In this document: positions 26,763 through 35,966 of the stretch, in pieces
How positions within the stretch are numbered: position 1 is the first letter of the stretch
Layout: each line of letters begins with the position of its first letter
Assembly: GCA_905480485.1 (NCBI GenBank)
Contig: CAJQQM010000018.1
Span: 1 to 43,266, forward strand
Source: an uncultured Aureispira sp.
GTDB taxonomy: Bacteria > Bacteroidota > Bacteroidia > Chitinophagales > Saprospiraceae
DNA length: 43,266 bases
Direction of reading: 5' to 3'
The notes under the pieces: model-generated
What the model was told of the DNA's origin: nothing
Database searches by the model: none
Seen by the model: the letters and a program-made list of their open reading frames with translations, nothing else
Position numbers and translations under genes: made by a program

Positions 26763-28541
26763 ATGGCAAGAAGGAGTAAATCATCCGCTGAACGTCCGGT
26801 CATATCCAAGGAAGGCTGGCAAAAAGCTCGTCAACTACTGAGTTATTTGAAGCCCTACAAATGGTATTTTTTTGTAGGTCTAATGTTCTTAGGCCTAGGA
26901 AGTAGTGTTTTTATGGTCTTCCCAGCTGCTGCAGGTGAATTAATTGATATCGCCACCAATAGTTCGGATTCAGGCTGGACCTTAGAAGACGTTGGAATCG
27001 GTTTGCTAGTCATCTTATTTGTTCAAGCCCTCTCTTCTTACTTTAGGGTGTTGTTGTTTGCGCATGTTAGCGAAAAGGGGATGGCAGCTATCCGTACTGC
27101 TTTATACGACAAACTCATTACTCAGCCTACTGCTTTTTTTGACAAAAATAGAGTGGGGGAGTTAACAAGCCGTAGTACGGCAGATGTTCAACAATTGCAA
27201 GATGCTATTTCTATCACATTAGCCGAACTTATACGACAAATCATCATATTAGTGGTAGGAGTTAGTTATCTAGCCTATATGGCACCTCAGCTGTTATTGG
27301 TTATGATATCTACGTTTCCTGTAGTTATTCTGATAGCTTTGTTTTTTGGTCGTTATATTCGAAAACTATCCCGCGATCGACAAGACAAACTAGCACATAC
27401 TGCCACGATCATCGAAGAAACCCTTCAGGCAATTTCCGTTGTAAAAGCTTTTACCAACGAATGGTTTGAACGCAAGCGGTATGCCGCGTCGGTCAATCAA
27501 GTTGTTGATATATCATTGCGCTTTGCCCGAATCCGAGGGTTGTTTATTGTTTTTATCATAACCGCTCTTTTTGGGGCTATGTTTTTTGTGCTTTGGTGGG
27601 GGGCTACTTTGGTACAATCAGGAGATATGGCAGCAGGCGAGTTAGTGACTTTCATAACCCTTACTGCTATTATAGGGGGGGCTGTGGCTAGTCTTGGCGA
27701 TTTTTATACTCAAATTCTTAGAGCAGTGGGAGCTTCCGAGCGAATTATGGAACTATTGAGTAGTGCTTCTGAGTTTGATTTGAAAGAGACCATTAATACC
27801 ACCAAAATTACTGGAAATATTCAGTTCAATGAGGTAGGATTTCATTATCCCTCTAGGCCTGAGTTGTCTATCCTTAACAATATTAATTTGACGATCGAAT
27901 CGGGCCAAAAAGTAGCCTTAGTGGGGGCTTCCGGTGGTGGTAAGTCAACAGTGGTTCGTCTCTTGTTGCGGTATTACGACCTTATATCTGGCTCAATTAT
28001 GGTCGATGGCAAAAAACTAGAGGATTATCAGATGCAGCACTTGCGTCGCAATATTGGTATTGTCCCTCAAGAAGTTATCCTTTTTGGAGGCAGTATCCGA
28101 GAAAATATAGCCTACGGAAATCATACTGCTTCTGAAGCTGCTATTATTGATGCTGCTCATCAGTCCAATTCTTGGGAATTTATTCACTCTTTCCCGGACG
28201 GACTCGACACGATTGTGGGCGAACGAGGTGTTCAGCTATCGGGCGGGCAACGTCAGCGAATTGCTATTGCTCGTGCAATCCTCAAAAATCCATCTATTTT
28301 ATTGTTAGACGAAGCTACTTCAGCCTTAGACGCCGAGTCAGAAAGAGTCGTGCAAGATGCCCTCAATAAATTGATGCAAGGCCGTACGTCTATCATTATT
28401 GCCCACCGTCTCGCTACGGTCCGCACGGTTGATTGTATCTATGTTCTTGAAGATGGCAAAATCATTGAACAAGGACGTCATGAAGATTTACTAACGAAGC
28501 AAACAGGGGCTTACCGACAGTTGGCCAAACTTCAATTCTAG
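26763..28541 (+). CDS. ABC exporter, fused membrane and ATPase domains
   Basis: A 592-residue half-transporter of the MsbA/BmrA type. The start is taken at ATG 26763 (MARRSKSS), because the open frame upstream runs across the secG terminator and the promoter element. Residues ~35-330 form the six-helix membrane domain. The ATPase domain has Walker A GASGGGKST, signature LSGGQRQRIAIARA, Walker B ILLLDEATSALD and the H-loop IIIAHRLATV, all complete. It works as a homodimer or heterodimer. Lipid or drug export is possible; the substrate cannot be assigned. Its stop is 19 bases before rsmI, so they are probably one transcript. Confidence 0.93.
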   Translation: MARRSKSSAERPVISKEGWQKARQLLSYLKPYKWYFFVGLMFLGLGSSVFMVFPAAAGELIDIATNSSDSGWTLEDVGIGLLVILFVQALSSYFRVLLFAHVSEKGMAAIRTALYDKLITQPTAFFDKNRVGELTSRSTADVQQLQDAISITLAELIRQIIILVVGVSYLAYMAPQLLLVMISTFPVVILIALFFGRYIRKLSRDRQDKLAHTATIIEETLQAISVVKAFTNEWFERKRYAASVNQVVDISLRFARIRGLFIVFIITALFGAMFFVLWWGATLVQSGDMAAGELVTFITLTAIIGGAVASLGDFYTQILRAVGASERIMELLSSASEFDLKETINTTKITGNIQFNEVGFHYPSRPELSILNNINLTIESGQKVALVGASGGGKSTVVRLLLRYYDLISGSIMVDGKKLEDYQMQHLRRNIGIVPQEVILFGGSIRENIAYGNHTASEAAIIDAAHQSNSWEFIHSFPDGLDTIVGERGVQLSGGQRQRIAIARAILKNPSILLLDEATSALDAESERVVQDALNKLMQGRTSIIIAHRLATVRTVDCIYVLEDGKIIEQGRHEDLLTKQTGAYRQLAKLQF

Positions 28542-28560
28542 TTGCTCAAAAAATACCTCT

Positions 28561-29262
28561 ATGTTGTATATAGTTCCTACGCCGGTCGGAAACCTCGAAG
28601 ATATTACCTTGCGTGCCTTGCGTGTTTTGAAAGAAGTGGATTTGATACTAGCCGAAGATACACGCACCTCCAAAAAACTATTGCAACACTACGATATCAA
28701 CACGCCACTGCGTTCGCATCATGCACACAATGAAAATAAAGCTGCTGAAGCCTTAGTGGAACAATTACAAGGAGGATTAACCATGGCACTGATTTCAGAT
28801 GCAGGGACCCCAGGTATCTCTGACCCAGGTTATAGCCTAATAAAAGCCTGTGTTACAGCAAGCGTCAAGATAGAATGTTTGCCGGGTGCCACAGCTATTA
28901 TTCCTGCTTTAGTCGCCTCTGGATTGCCCTGCAATCGCTTTTATTTTGAAGGGTTTTTACCGCACAAAAAAGGACGTCAGACACGTTTGAATGTATTGGC
29001 TGAATTAGCTTGTACCTTTGCCCTCTACGAATCGCCGCATCGACTCGAAAAATGTATATCACAGCTGATATCTGTATGTGGTGCACAGCGCAAGGCGGTT
29101 GTCTGTCGTGAACTATCCAAAATGTACGAAGAGTATTATCGAGGTTCTTTATTGGATATTCAACAAGCGCTACTCAATAATCAGCTCAAATCTAAGGGAG
29201 AAATTGTGGTGGTGGTAGAAGCTAAACCCAAAGAGAAAAAACAGAAAAAGTATAAGTCCTGA
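28561..29262 (+). CDS. rsmI: 16S rRNA (cytidine-1402-2'-O)-methyltransferase RsmI
   Basis: A 233-residue SAM-dependent enzyme of the tetrapyrrole-methylase fold. It 2'-O-methylates C1402 in the decoding centre of 16S rRNA. Motifs: LYIVPTPVGNLEDITLRAL at the N-terminus, AEDTRTSKKLL, ISDAGTPGISDPGY and the PGATAIIPALVASGLP loop. The C-terminus is basic (KPKEKKQKKYKS). It is a downstream partner in the ABC exporter transcript. Length is slightly below the ~280 of E. coli RsmI, as is usual in this phylum. Confidence 0.94.
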   Translation: MLYIVPTPVGNLEDITLRALRVLKEVDLILAEDTRTSKKLLQHYDINTPLRSHHAHNENKAAEALVEQLQGGLTMALISDAGTPGISDPGYSLIKACVTASVKIECLPGATAIIPALVASGLPCNRFYFEGFLPHKKGRQTRLNVLAELACTFALYESPHRLEKCISQLISVCGAQRKAVVCRELSKMYEEYYRGSLLDIQQALLNNQLKSKGEIVVVVEAKPKEKKQKKYKS

Positions 29263-29685
29263 ATCGATAGAACAGATTCATCACTGTATTAAGCTGCACT
29301 AAATTTGCTAGCTACACCCATGTTTAAATCTTAATATTTAGACACAGGTATAGGCAATTTAGGCTGAAAAGCCAACCTTGTTGACTGTCATCAGCTATTA
29401 CTATAGTTAGTTAACATCTGCGTATCTACTTTAATTTTACTTTTACAAGGTCTTAATTCAACTACTCAAATGCTGTAATTATACAGCAGTACTCAATGCA
29501 AAGTTCAACATCGATTCTTCTAATCATTTCATGCAATATGCAGGGACAAAAGTTATAATTTTGATTGTTTAGTGCTGTTTTTTTCAATCATACAGCATTT
29601 ACTTATATAAGCCAATTTAAGTAGACTTTCAGGTACGTCGTATCAAAATTTCAGCCCTTAAATCAATAAGATGCTCGTTCTTAGT
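29263..29685. other. Intergenic region, no gene recognised
   Basis: AT-rich, with converging genes on both sides. A small hairpin, TGCTGTA-ATTA-TACAGCA, sits at 29471-29488 but lacks a T run, so it is not called a terminator. No promoter or repeat was found. Confidence 0.4.
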
Positions 29686-32235
29686 TTACTTCTTAATAAT
29701 TTTGAATTTTTGTTGACGGCCTTCAATGCTCAACATATAAATGCCTGCTGTTAAATTTCGAAGATCTAATTGCAACTCACTTTGGTCAGATATGGTGTGT
29801 ATCATTGGTTTGCCAGTCATGTCGTACAAATCTACAGTAGCGCCTATAGGTAGTTTCCGAACTCTTAGGTAATCAGTTGTTGGATTGGGAAAAACCTCAA
29901 TCGCCATTTCCTTCATGACTGTATTATTATTTGTAATTATATTTAGATTGTCTAAAGAACAGGATTGTACCGACCGGGCAAAAGTTCCAGCAATTAATTT
30001 ATTATTAATCAAATCAATTTCTATATCAAAAACAGGAATTGTCGGCATGCCTAGCCCTAGACGGCCCCAGTTTGTGCCGCCGTTAGTAGTATAATAAACA
30101 CCTGCATCATTGGCAACAAATAGGATTGAATCATTGTGCCCAGGCTTAATACATACATCATTGATGCCCATTTGTGGTAAATCTCCTGAAATATCTATCC
30201 ATGTCGTTCCATTGTCGATAGATTTGTGAATGTGGGGGATATAGACACCGTCTTTGTAGCCTGAATGACTTACAAAAACAACATCCTGATTGTCGGGAGA
30301 ACCTTCGATAGCCGTAACATAGCGTTGTGGTAAGCTACCTGTAATTTCAGTCCATGTGCCGGCTGCAGGGCTATTTCGCCAAATATTACCATCGCTAGTG
30401 CCTGCATAAAGTTCCGTAGGGTCCGTCGGAGATTCTGCAACAGCACTGATATTATGATAATTATTTCCAAAGACAGGACCGTCGGTTAAATCGCCACTGA
30501 TATCTATCCAACTGCCATTTATACCATTCATATTCGTATATACCCGATAGGTGCCGGTGTACAGAACTGTATTAGAATGGTGGCTCATGATAATAGGCAT
30601 ATCCCAATTGCGACGATCCGTATTGTCAATTCCTTGATTGAAATAATTGATATTAAATCCGTCGTAATAATACAAATTGCCATTTTGTGTTTCCATATAG
30701 ATCAGATTACTGTTTAAAGGATCAAAAATCGGCTGAAATCCGTCCCCGCCTAGTAGTTTAGTCCAAGATAAGTTAGCGGCATTGCCAAGCCAGGTACCGT
30801 TATCCTGCGCACCTGCAGCATATACACCGGATTGATGTGGATTGACTGCAATCCGATAAAATTGCATATTGGCAATATTGTCAATATCCGTCCAGGTATT
30901 AATATTTCCCATACTAGGGTTGCGGTATAATCCCCCGTCTGTTGCTAAAAGTACCGTTGTTGAATCAAGGTAAAGCATATCGTGTCCATCGGCATGCACC
31001 ACATAGCTAAACCAATCAGGAACACATTTTTGCCAGGTATTCCCGCCATCAAAACTACTAAAGCTTTCTACTCCGATGACGGTAATTTCATCGTCATTGT
31101 AAGGACTCACCCTAATTTGGCTAAAATACCAACCAAATCCTCCCAGATAATTCATATCTAATCCTACCGTATCTAGCAAGGTCCAATTGGCACCAGCGTT
31201 AGTCGATTTATAGACACCCTCTAAATTATAGCTAGAATCAACGACACAAGCAAAAAGTAATCCTGGAGTTTTTTGAGAGATACTTAGCCCAATTCTTGAA
31301 ACAGAATATGATGGTAATCCTCCGGATAATTGTGTCCAGGTCGTTCCTCCGTCTGTAGTTTTGTGTATCCTTCCTCCGTTACCGCTTGCAGTACTTTCTT
31401 GGTTATTTCGGATTCTGTCCCATCCCGAGGCATAAATTGTATTAGGGTCAAAAGGGTCCATAACAAGGTCAATAACGCCGGTTTGATTGGATAAAAATAA
31501 TATTGATGACCAAGTGGCACCACCGTCCATAGATTTGTACAGGCCTCTATCGGTATTTCTTTCATAATGTTTGCCCATTGTGGCCGCATAGAGAATGTTT
31601 GAATTGCTTGGATCAATTAAAATTTTAGAGACGATAGACTGATCTCTCAAACCAATATTAACCCAGGTATTTCCGGCATCTGTACTTTTGTATATGCCAT
31701 CTCCGATATGCGGTAATCCCGAAATATTGTGGTCTCCGGTAGCTGCATAGATGATGTTACTGTTATTGGGGTCGATCACAATATCACTAATTGCCAGATA
31801 AGCCAAGTCGTCTGCTATAGCGGTCCAGTTGACACCGCCATCGTTGGTTTTAAAGATGCCTCCTGCAGCAGAACCACTATACATTATATTATTGTTGACA
31901 GGATGTACAGCAATCGTATTGATTCTTCCTCCAGGGTCATTTGGCCCTTCAAGTATCCAATTGGCCGAATTGCTGTTTTTTTCAATGGCACTTTGGGTAA
32001 TTTCATTTTTGACATCCCTCAAAACGTTGTTGTACGCAACAAAATCAAAAGCTGTATCGGGGTAACTTCGCTGAAAATAAAATTGTTCGAAAGGGGCACT
32101 TTTTTTGCTTAATTTGTCGGGGCTATTATTGGGGATTTTATCCACTACATTACGATGCTTAGCGGTTAAAAGTAGCATATACACGAATCCTGTAGTAGCC
32201 ATAATACAAAGGCTACCTAAAATATATTTTTTCAT
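29686..32235 (-). CDS. T9SS-secreted Asp-box (BNR/sortilin-like) beta-propeller protein
   Basis: An 849-residue exported protein. It has an N-terminal hydrophobic anchor or signal region (about 5-25). At least eight Asp-box motifs of the form S/T-x-D/N-x-G-x-T/N-W follow (for example NDGGVNWTAI, STDAGNTWVNI, SMDGGATWSSI, TTDGGTTWTQL, SIDNGTTWIDI), as in BNR/VPS10-like propellers. The last ~75 residues (EVFPNPTTDYLRV, LYDMTGKPM, LRNLTAGIYMLSIEG, KIIKK) are a Por-type sorting domain for type IX secretion. Asp-boxes occur in sialidases and other propellers; catalytic residues are not identifiable. It is likely a surface-exposed or released protein. Confidence 0.9.
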   Translation of the reverse strand: MKKYILGSLCIMATTGFVYMLLLTAKHRNVVDKIPNNSPDKLSKKSAPFEQFYFQRSYPDTAFDFVAYNNVLRDVKNEITQSAIEKNSNSANWILEGPNDPGGRINTIAVHPVNNNIMYSGSAAGGIFKTNDGGVNWTAIADDLAYLAISDIVIDPNNSNIIYAATGDHNISGLPHIGDGIYKSTDAGNTWVNIGLRDQSIVSKILIDPSNSNILYAATMGKHYERNTDRGLYKSMDGGATWSSILFLSNQTGVIDLVMDPFDPNTIYASGWDRIRNNQESTASGNGGRIHKTTDGGTTWTQLSGGLPSYSVSRIGLSISQKTPGLLFACVVDSSYNLEGVYKSTNAGANWTLLDTVGLDMNYLGGFGWYFSQIRVSPYNDDEITVIGVESFSSFDGGNTWQKCVPDWFSYVVHADGHDMLYLDSTTVLLATDGGLYRNPSMGNINTWTDIDNIANMQFYRIAVNPHQSGVYAAGAQDNGTWLGNAANLSWTKLLGGDGFQPIFDPLNSNLIYMETQNGNLYYYDGFNINYFNQGIDNTDRRNWDMPIIMSHHSNTVLYTGTYRVYTNMNGINGSWIDISGDLTDGPVFGNNYHNISAVAESPTDPTELYAGTSDGNIWRNSPAAGTWTEITGSLPQRYVTAIEGSPDNQDVVFVSHSGYKDGVYIPHIHKSIDNGTTWIDISGDLPQMGINDVCIKPGHNDSILFVANDAGVYYTTNGGTNWGRLGLGMPTIPVFDIEIDLINNKLIAGTFARSVQSCSLDNLNIITNNNTVMKEMAIEVFPNPTTDYLRVRKLPIGATVDLYDMTGKPMIHTISDQSELQLDLRNLTAGIYMLSIEGRQQKFKIIKK

Positions 32236-32247
32236 AATAGGAGGTTT

Positions 32248-32269
32248 AATCGTAGCTTTTGCTACGATT
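32248..32269 (-). promoter_or_regulatory. Leader hairpin upstream of the Asp-box gene
   Basis: AATCGTAGC and GCTACGATT form a perfect 9-bp stem with a 4-base loop. The stem ends 12 bases before the start codon in the 5' leader. A structure this close to the start could affect ribosome access. This is inference from the sequence only. Confidence 0.4.
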
Positions 32270-32580
32270 TAAATACTGAAAATACAATGCTTAGAAGTGG
32301 GGATGTGCGGAGAATGTTGTCATAAGCTACAAATTTCTCACAACAATAAAAAGAAATTCTTGATTTACATTCCAATCATTTGTACAAAATGCAAAAATCG
32401 ATTGCCCTATAGTTTGTTGATTGATGCGCCCGTAGCCTCCTTTTTTAGATTTAGAAGCAGGATGTTTTAGGGAGTTTAATTACCGGAATCAAAACGGACT
32501 GATTCATAAACATGTAGCGTGCATTCTTAAAAACGTAAAACTTAGAAAGAGACGGTCTAATTTGAAGTTTTAATTAAGTA
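32270..32580. other. Intergenic region, no gene recognised
   Basis: Between two minus-strand genes. No exact TAnnTTTG element, hairpin with T run or repeat was recognised. Confidence 0.4.
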
Positions 32581-33234
32581 TTATTGGTTTTGTATCAAGC
32601 ATAGTATTAGCCCAATAAAAGTGCTTATAGGTAATAAGATAGAAATCAACATTTTAACCTCTTCAAGCGCTCTATTTTCTTTCAGTACTATTTTTCTAAA
32701 TGATTCGCTAAACAAAACTAGAATACAGGCAATAATTATAATGCACTGAGCGATAGTTGTTCCATAGAGGGTTCGAGAAGAAGCACTGTCTTGAAGGTAA
32801 AATTTTAAACCGTCAGATAGTAAAAGTGCATTCCAAAGTACGATAGCACCAATAACAATATTTTTTTTGAGGGGAAATGCACCTTGCAGTTGCTTAGAGC
32901 GAATGCTTTCGTTTGCGATAATCTTGTTGGTCTTAACTTGATTAATAAACCCTGTTTCTTCTATTCCTTTGATAATTTTTGAGGGGCTTTTATGAGACCA
33001 GAAAATTACGTTCTCTTCATAAGATTTGATTTTATGATTAATTTTGATTCCTTGCGCTATAAAAGGTATCAACTTGTATTTTTCGATAGAAATTATATTT
33101 TGGGGTAAGAAAAATAAGTTACCCATAGGGGTCATTAACTTAATTTGATCTTTCATTACTATTAATTTTCCAAACGGAAATGTAGCATTCTTATTTCCTA
33201 TTCTTGCCCCTCCGGTATGTATAATTTTTCCCAT
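32581..33234 (-). CDS. Membrane protein with PH/GRAM-like N-terminal region, unknown
   Basis: A 217-residue protein. The first ~105 residues are soluble and beta-rich (ATFPFGKLIVMKDQIKLMTP, then FFLPQNIISIEKYKLIPFIAQGIKINH and ENVIFWSHKS), a pattern like small PH/GRAM-like domains. The C-terminal half holds three hydrophobic segments (about 122-142, 158-176 and 190-212). No family name can be given with confidence. It lies in the sparse stretch between T9SS and redox genes, transcribed in the same direction as both. Confidence 0.6.
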   Translation of the reverse strand: MGKIIHTGGARIGNKNATFPFGKLIVMKDQIKLMTPMGNLFFLPQNIISIEKYKLIPFIAQGIKINHKIKSYEENVIFWSHKSPSKIIKGIEETGFINQVKTNKIIANESIRSKQLQGAFPLKKNIVIGAIVLWNALLLSDGLKFYLQDSASSRTLYGTTIAQCIIIIACILVLFSESFRKIVLKENRALEEVKMLISILLPISTFIGLILCLIQNQ

Positions 33235-33595
33235 GTGTATAAAATAATAACTATTAGAAGATTTAAAGTACCTTATTTTGTGTTATAAAAACAAACATTT
33301 CTTTTGTTGAGTTCTTTCGAGCCATCTGTTTGATGCTTGCATTTATAGGTTTAATTGAATATCCTGGAATGAAAATATGTTGTTGGAAGAGCAAAATAAA
33401 ATCGTGCACTCGTTCCGTTTACCAAAAAACTTTTTGAAGATTTCGGCACAACTGTTCTAAGCAAAAAAATTAAAGATCAAAAAATAGAAGCATGTTTAGG
33501 GAGTTGATATTTATGGCTTTTGCTTGTCTATTTCATTTGTGGTGTATAGATCTTTATGGGAATAATTCTTCATGATTTTGTTCCATTCAGAACGA
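33235..33595. other. Intergenic region, no gene recognised
   Basis: AT-rich with no long open frame. A short plus-strand stretch around 33400-33510 keeps an open frame of about 34 codons without a start, possibly a remnant, but nothing could be matched. Confidence 0.35.
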
Positions 33596-34195
33596 TTACA
33601 ATGTTTTTAGGAGCGCGATTAAAGTAGTGGGTTTTAGTCGTTTTCTGTAATTTGGATTTACATACTGAAATTGGATTATTCCATTACGAACAATAAATAG
33701 TGCAGGTACTGCTAAGGAATGATGGTTTTGACCACTCCATTCTTCCAAGTCAAGCTTATAGTTTTCTTTATATTTTCTAAACAATTGTTCATCTAACTGC
33801 CAATCTAATCCAAAAGCCTTTATTGCTTCTAATTTTGAATCAGAATATACCTGTATTTCACTTTCTGATCGTTCGTTGGATTCTTTCAGTTTTGATGCTT
33901 GATCTACGGTGATACCTAGCATACTATATCCTAACGAGTCTAGTTCTTCTTTAATAGCGTTTAATTCAGATAAATGTTTGGTGCAATACCCACACCAAGC
34001 CCCTCTGTAAAATATCAAAACAGCAGGCTTTTCTGAAATCAGTTCAGCTAATAAAATTTCTTGATTGTTCTTATCCATAATTGTTACATTAGGGATGCCT
34101 TCACCAACTTTCAAAGGGCATATTTCAAACATTTGGTCCTGAGAATAAATTGTTTGATGACTTAATAGGATGAGTACTACGAAAATTGATTTCAT
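33596..34195 (-). CDS. Exported peroxiredoxin-like (AhpC/TSA) protein
   Basis: A 199-residue thiol-redox protein with a signal peptide (residues 1-19, ending IYSQ). The thioredoxin-fold core carries an FYRGAWCGYC active site with cysteines C68 and C71. This resembles the peroxiredoxin-like branch with the W-C-x-x-C arrangement. A DSLGYSMLGITVDQ strand-helix and a late VPALFIVRNG cis-Pro region follow. It likely reduces peroxides or reshuffles thiols in the periplasm. The family is clear; the exact activity is not. The upstream 745 bases contain no promoter match. Confidence 0.85.
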   Translation of the reverse strand: MKSIFVVLILLSHQTIYSQDQMFEICPLKVGEGIPNVTIMDKNNQEILLAELISEKPAVLIFYRGAWCGYCTKHLSELNAIKEELDSLGYSMLGITVDQASKLKESNERSESEIQVYSDSKLEAIKAFGLDWQLDEQLFRKYKENYKLDLEEWSGQNHHSLAVPALFIVRNGIIQFQYVNPNYRKRLKPTTLIALLKTL

Positions 34196-34941
34196 TTTGT
34201 CGTTTTAATTTTATTTATAAAAACTACTAAAAAAAGTGCTTAAATCTACTGGTATTCCATCAAACAAACAAAGAATACTCCTTCATTTTATAGTTTGGGA
34301 GGGGGAGGGAATGATCATAAACGTTGACGCAAATGCACCTACATGGAAGCTATGCACAATTGTAATACGCTAATCCCAAGCGCCAAATCAAGGATTTTAC
34401 GGACTTGAATAGTGGTCCTAGTTTTGGGGTGTAGGGGAGTTTGGGAGTATTTTAGGATACTTACCTTTAGCCATGTCATTATGTACAACTTCATTGTTGT
34501 GAAGCATAAACAAATCATCCGTTAAGTGATGGTACATATTGCAAACACATATTGTTGTGTGCCGTTTTTTATTAACTCTTTTCCTTATGTGTCTGCACTA
34601 GTAAGTTCCCAATCCTATCTATTCGCTTTAAATTTAATAATTTTTCAAAAAATTATCTTCCGCTAATTTCACTCATCCATTTTTATAATAGTTGGTTCAA
34701 AAAATAGTTGTTTATCCCTTATAAGTCAAATAATAAAGATTGGTCTATCTTTATCGAAAACAGCTATTTGATATGTTCTTTCTTTAACGGCTTGCGTATA
34801 TGAAGTGCGAAAAGCTATGCGCTCTACAATATAGTTGTTCCCAAAACAAAATCGTAGATTTTGTGGGTTAATACAAAGGATCCAGACTTTAGCTTTAGCC
34901 CTTAAAACCTCGGACGGCCATATACGCCTTGTTATGCACTG
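34196..34941. other. 746-base gene-free region with G-rich tracts and attC-like element
   Basis: No coding sequence. G-rich tracts occur on the plus strand at 34297-34309 and 34426-34445. The 34783-34937 part is an attC-like folded sequence listed separately. A possible related end (CATATTGTTGTGTGCC at about 34548-34563) resembles the terminus of that element but its partner arm is not convincing. Confidence 0.5.
34783..34937 (-). repeat. attC-like inverted element abutting the 34942-35868 gene
   Basis: GCGTATATG at 34794-34802 pairs perfectly with CATATACGC at 34919-34927. Outside this stem are TTTAAC (34783-34788) and GTTATGC (34931-34937), which resemble the RYYYAAC and GTTRRRY core sites of integron attC. 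Inside, CCCAAAACAAAATC/GATTTTGTGGG forms a smaller hairpin near 34840-34866. The element starts 5 bases past the stop codon of the minus-strand gene, as in a gene cassette. Total length is about 155 bases, in the attC range. No integrase is in the window. Confidence 0.45.
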
Positions 34942-35868
34942 TTACTCTATTTTTTCGATAATTATTTTTTTTGAAGAGAAGCCTGTTTCGGTACTTGTGT
35001 TGGCTATTGTTTTAGTTTCCTTTTCTATCCAATTAGGAATTCCTTTGCTATAAATAAAAGTAGCTTTATGAGTTTTTTGAATATCTAATGTTGAATTTTT
35101 AAGTTCTTCATCTGTTGGTGCTCTACCATATTTTTTTGATAATCTAATCGCTAAATCTATGGCGGATTTAGGGTCATACTTATTAATTTTATAAAAGGTA
35201 CATTGATTTCCTGTTTTATCAAACTCTTTTAGGTATAAGCGAGTAATGGTAGGAATAGGATCTTCACTAAACAAGCTATAAGCTTCACCTTTTTCTATAA
35301 TTGTATCTACTTTTGAGTTTAATTTCGTGCCAAAAAATTCATGAATAGCAATAATTTCTTTTCCAATCATCTCTTGAATTGCATATTTATCTTTATAGAA
35401 TGCTTTTAAAAATTTTAGGGAAGCTTTTGCGACTTTTTCATCCTCTTTACTTTCGAAATTCTCATTTTTCATTTCATCAAATATTTCGAATATGGATTTT
35501 CTTACATCTTTCCAATTTTCAAGTTCGTTAAATTCACCTATAGTATTTGTAGTATAGATGAATTCAATATTACTATCTTTTTTAGATTTAGATTTTTCAA
35601 AAACTTTATGTTTGTTAAGATATTCATTCGACATAATCCATTTTAATCTAAATCCACTTTGGATTTTTTCTGCAATTTTCCAATGGCCAATGTATGCAGA
35701 AGTGTCGTTTGTAGTAATGCTATCATTTTTTACTTTTAATTTGACTTTTGTAACCTGATATTGGTATTTTTCTCCAACAGTCCAATTCGCATTGAGTGAA
35801 ATAGGTGATTGTGCTAGAATAAATGTTTTAAAGAGAACGAAGGAGAGAATAAAAAAATGAATTTTCAC
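34942..35868 (-). CDS. Secreted protein of unknown function
   Basis: A 308-residue protein with a signal peptide (MKIHFFILSFVLFKTFILAQ) and no recognised family. It is Lys/Glu/Ile-rich, predicted to mix beta strands and helices, and has no membrane segment after the signal. Its base use is more AT-rich than most neighbours, and its 3' end touches an attC-like element. Together with the gene-poor flanks this hints at horizontal acquisition. Its divergence from the neighbouring prfB region is by position only; no regulatory site is evident upstream. Confidence 0.7.
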   Translation of the reverse strand: MKIHFFILSFVLFKTFILAQSPISLNANWTVGEKYQYQVTKVKLKVKNDSITTNDTSAYIGHWKIAEKIQSGFRLKWIMSNEYLNKHKVFEKSKSKKDSNIEFIYTTNTIGEFNELENWKDVRKSIFEIFDEMKNENFESKEDEKVAKASLKFLKAFYKDKYAIQEMIGKEIIAIHEFFGTKLNSKVDTIIEKGEAYSLFSEDPIPTITRLYLKEFDKTGNQCTFYKINKYDPKSAIDLAIRLSKKYGRAPTDEELKNSTLDIQKTHKATFIYSKGIPNWIEKETKTIANTSTETGFSSKKIIIEKIE

Positions 35869-35966
35869 GTATCTTTTAGTTTATTAGTAATCAAAAATTG
35901 TGCACAACTAATAAATAGGGGGAATATTCCACCTATACAACTATCACTAAAGTATTTAAGCCTTTA

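Noticed and set aside
29471-29488. Hairpin TGCTGTA-ATTA-TACAGCA as terminator
   Set aside because: It has only seven base pairs and no T run, and is far from either gene end.
33400-33510. Possible transposase remnant on the plus strand
   Set aside because: The open stretch is about 34 codons without a start or recognisable motif.
34318-34563. Possible second attC-like element
   Set aside because: One end resembles the outer arm of the 34783-34937 element, but the opposite arm does not pair with it.
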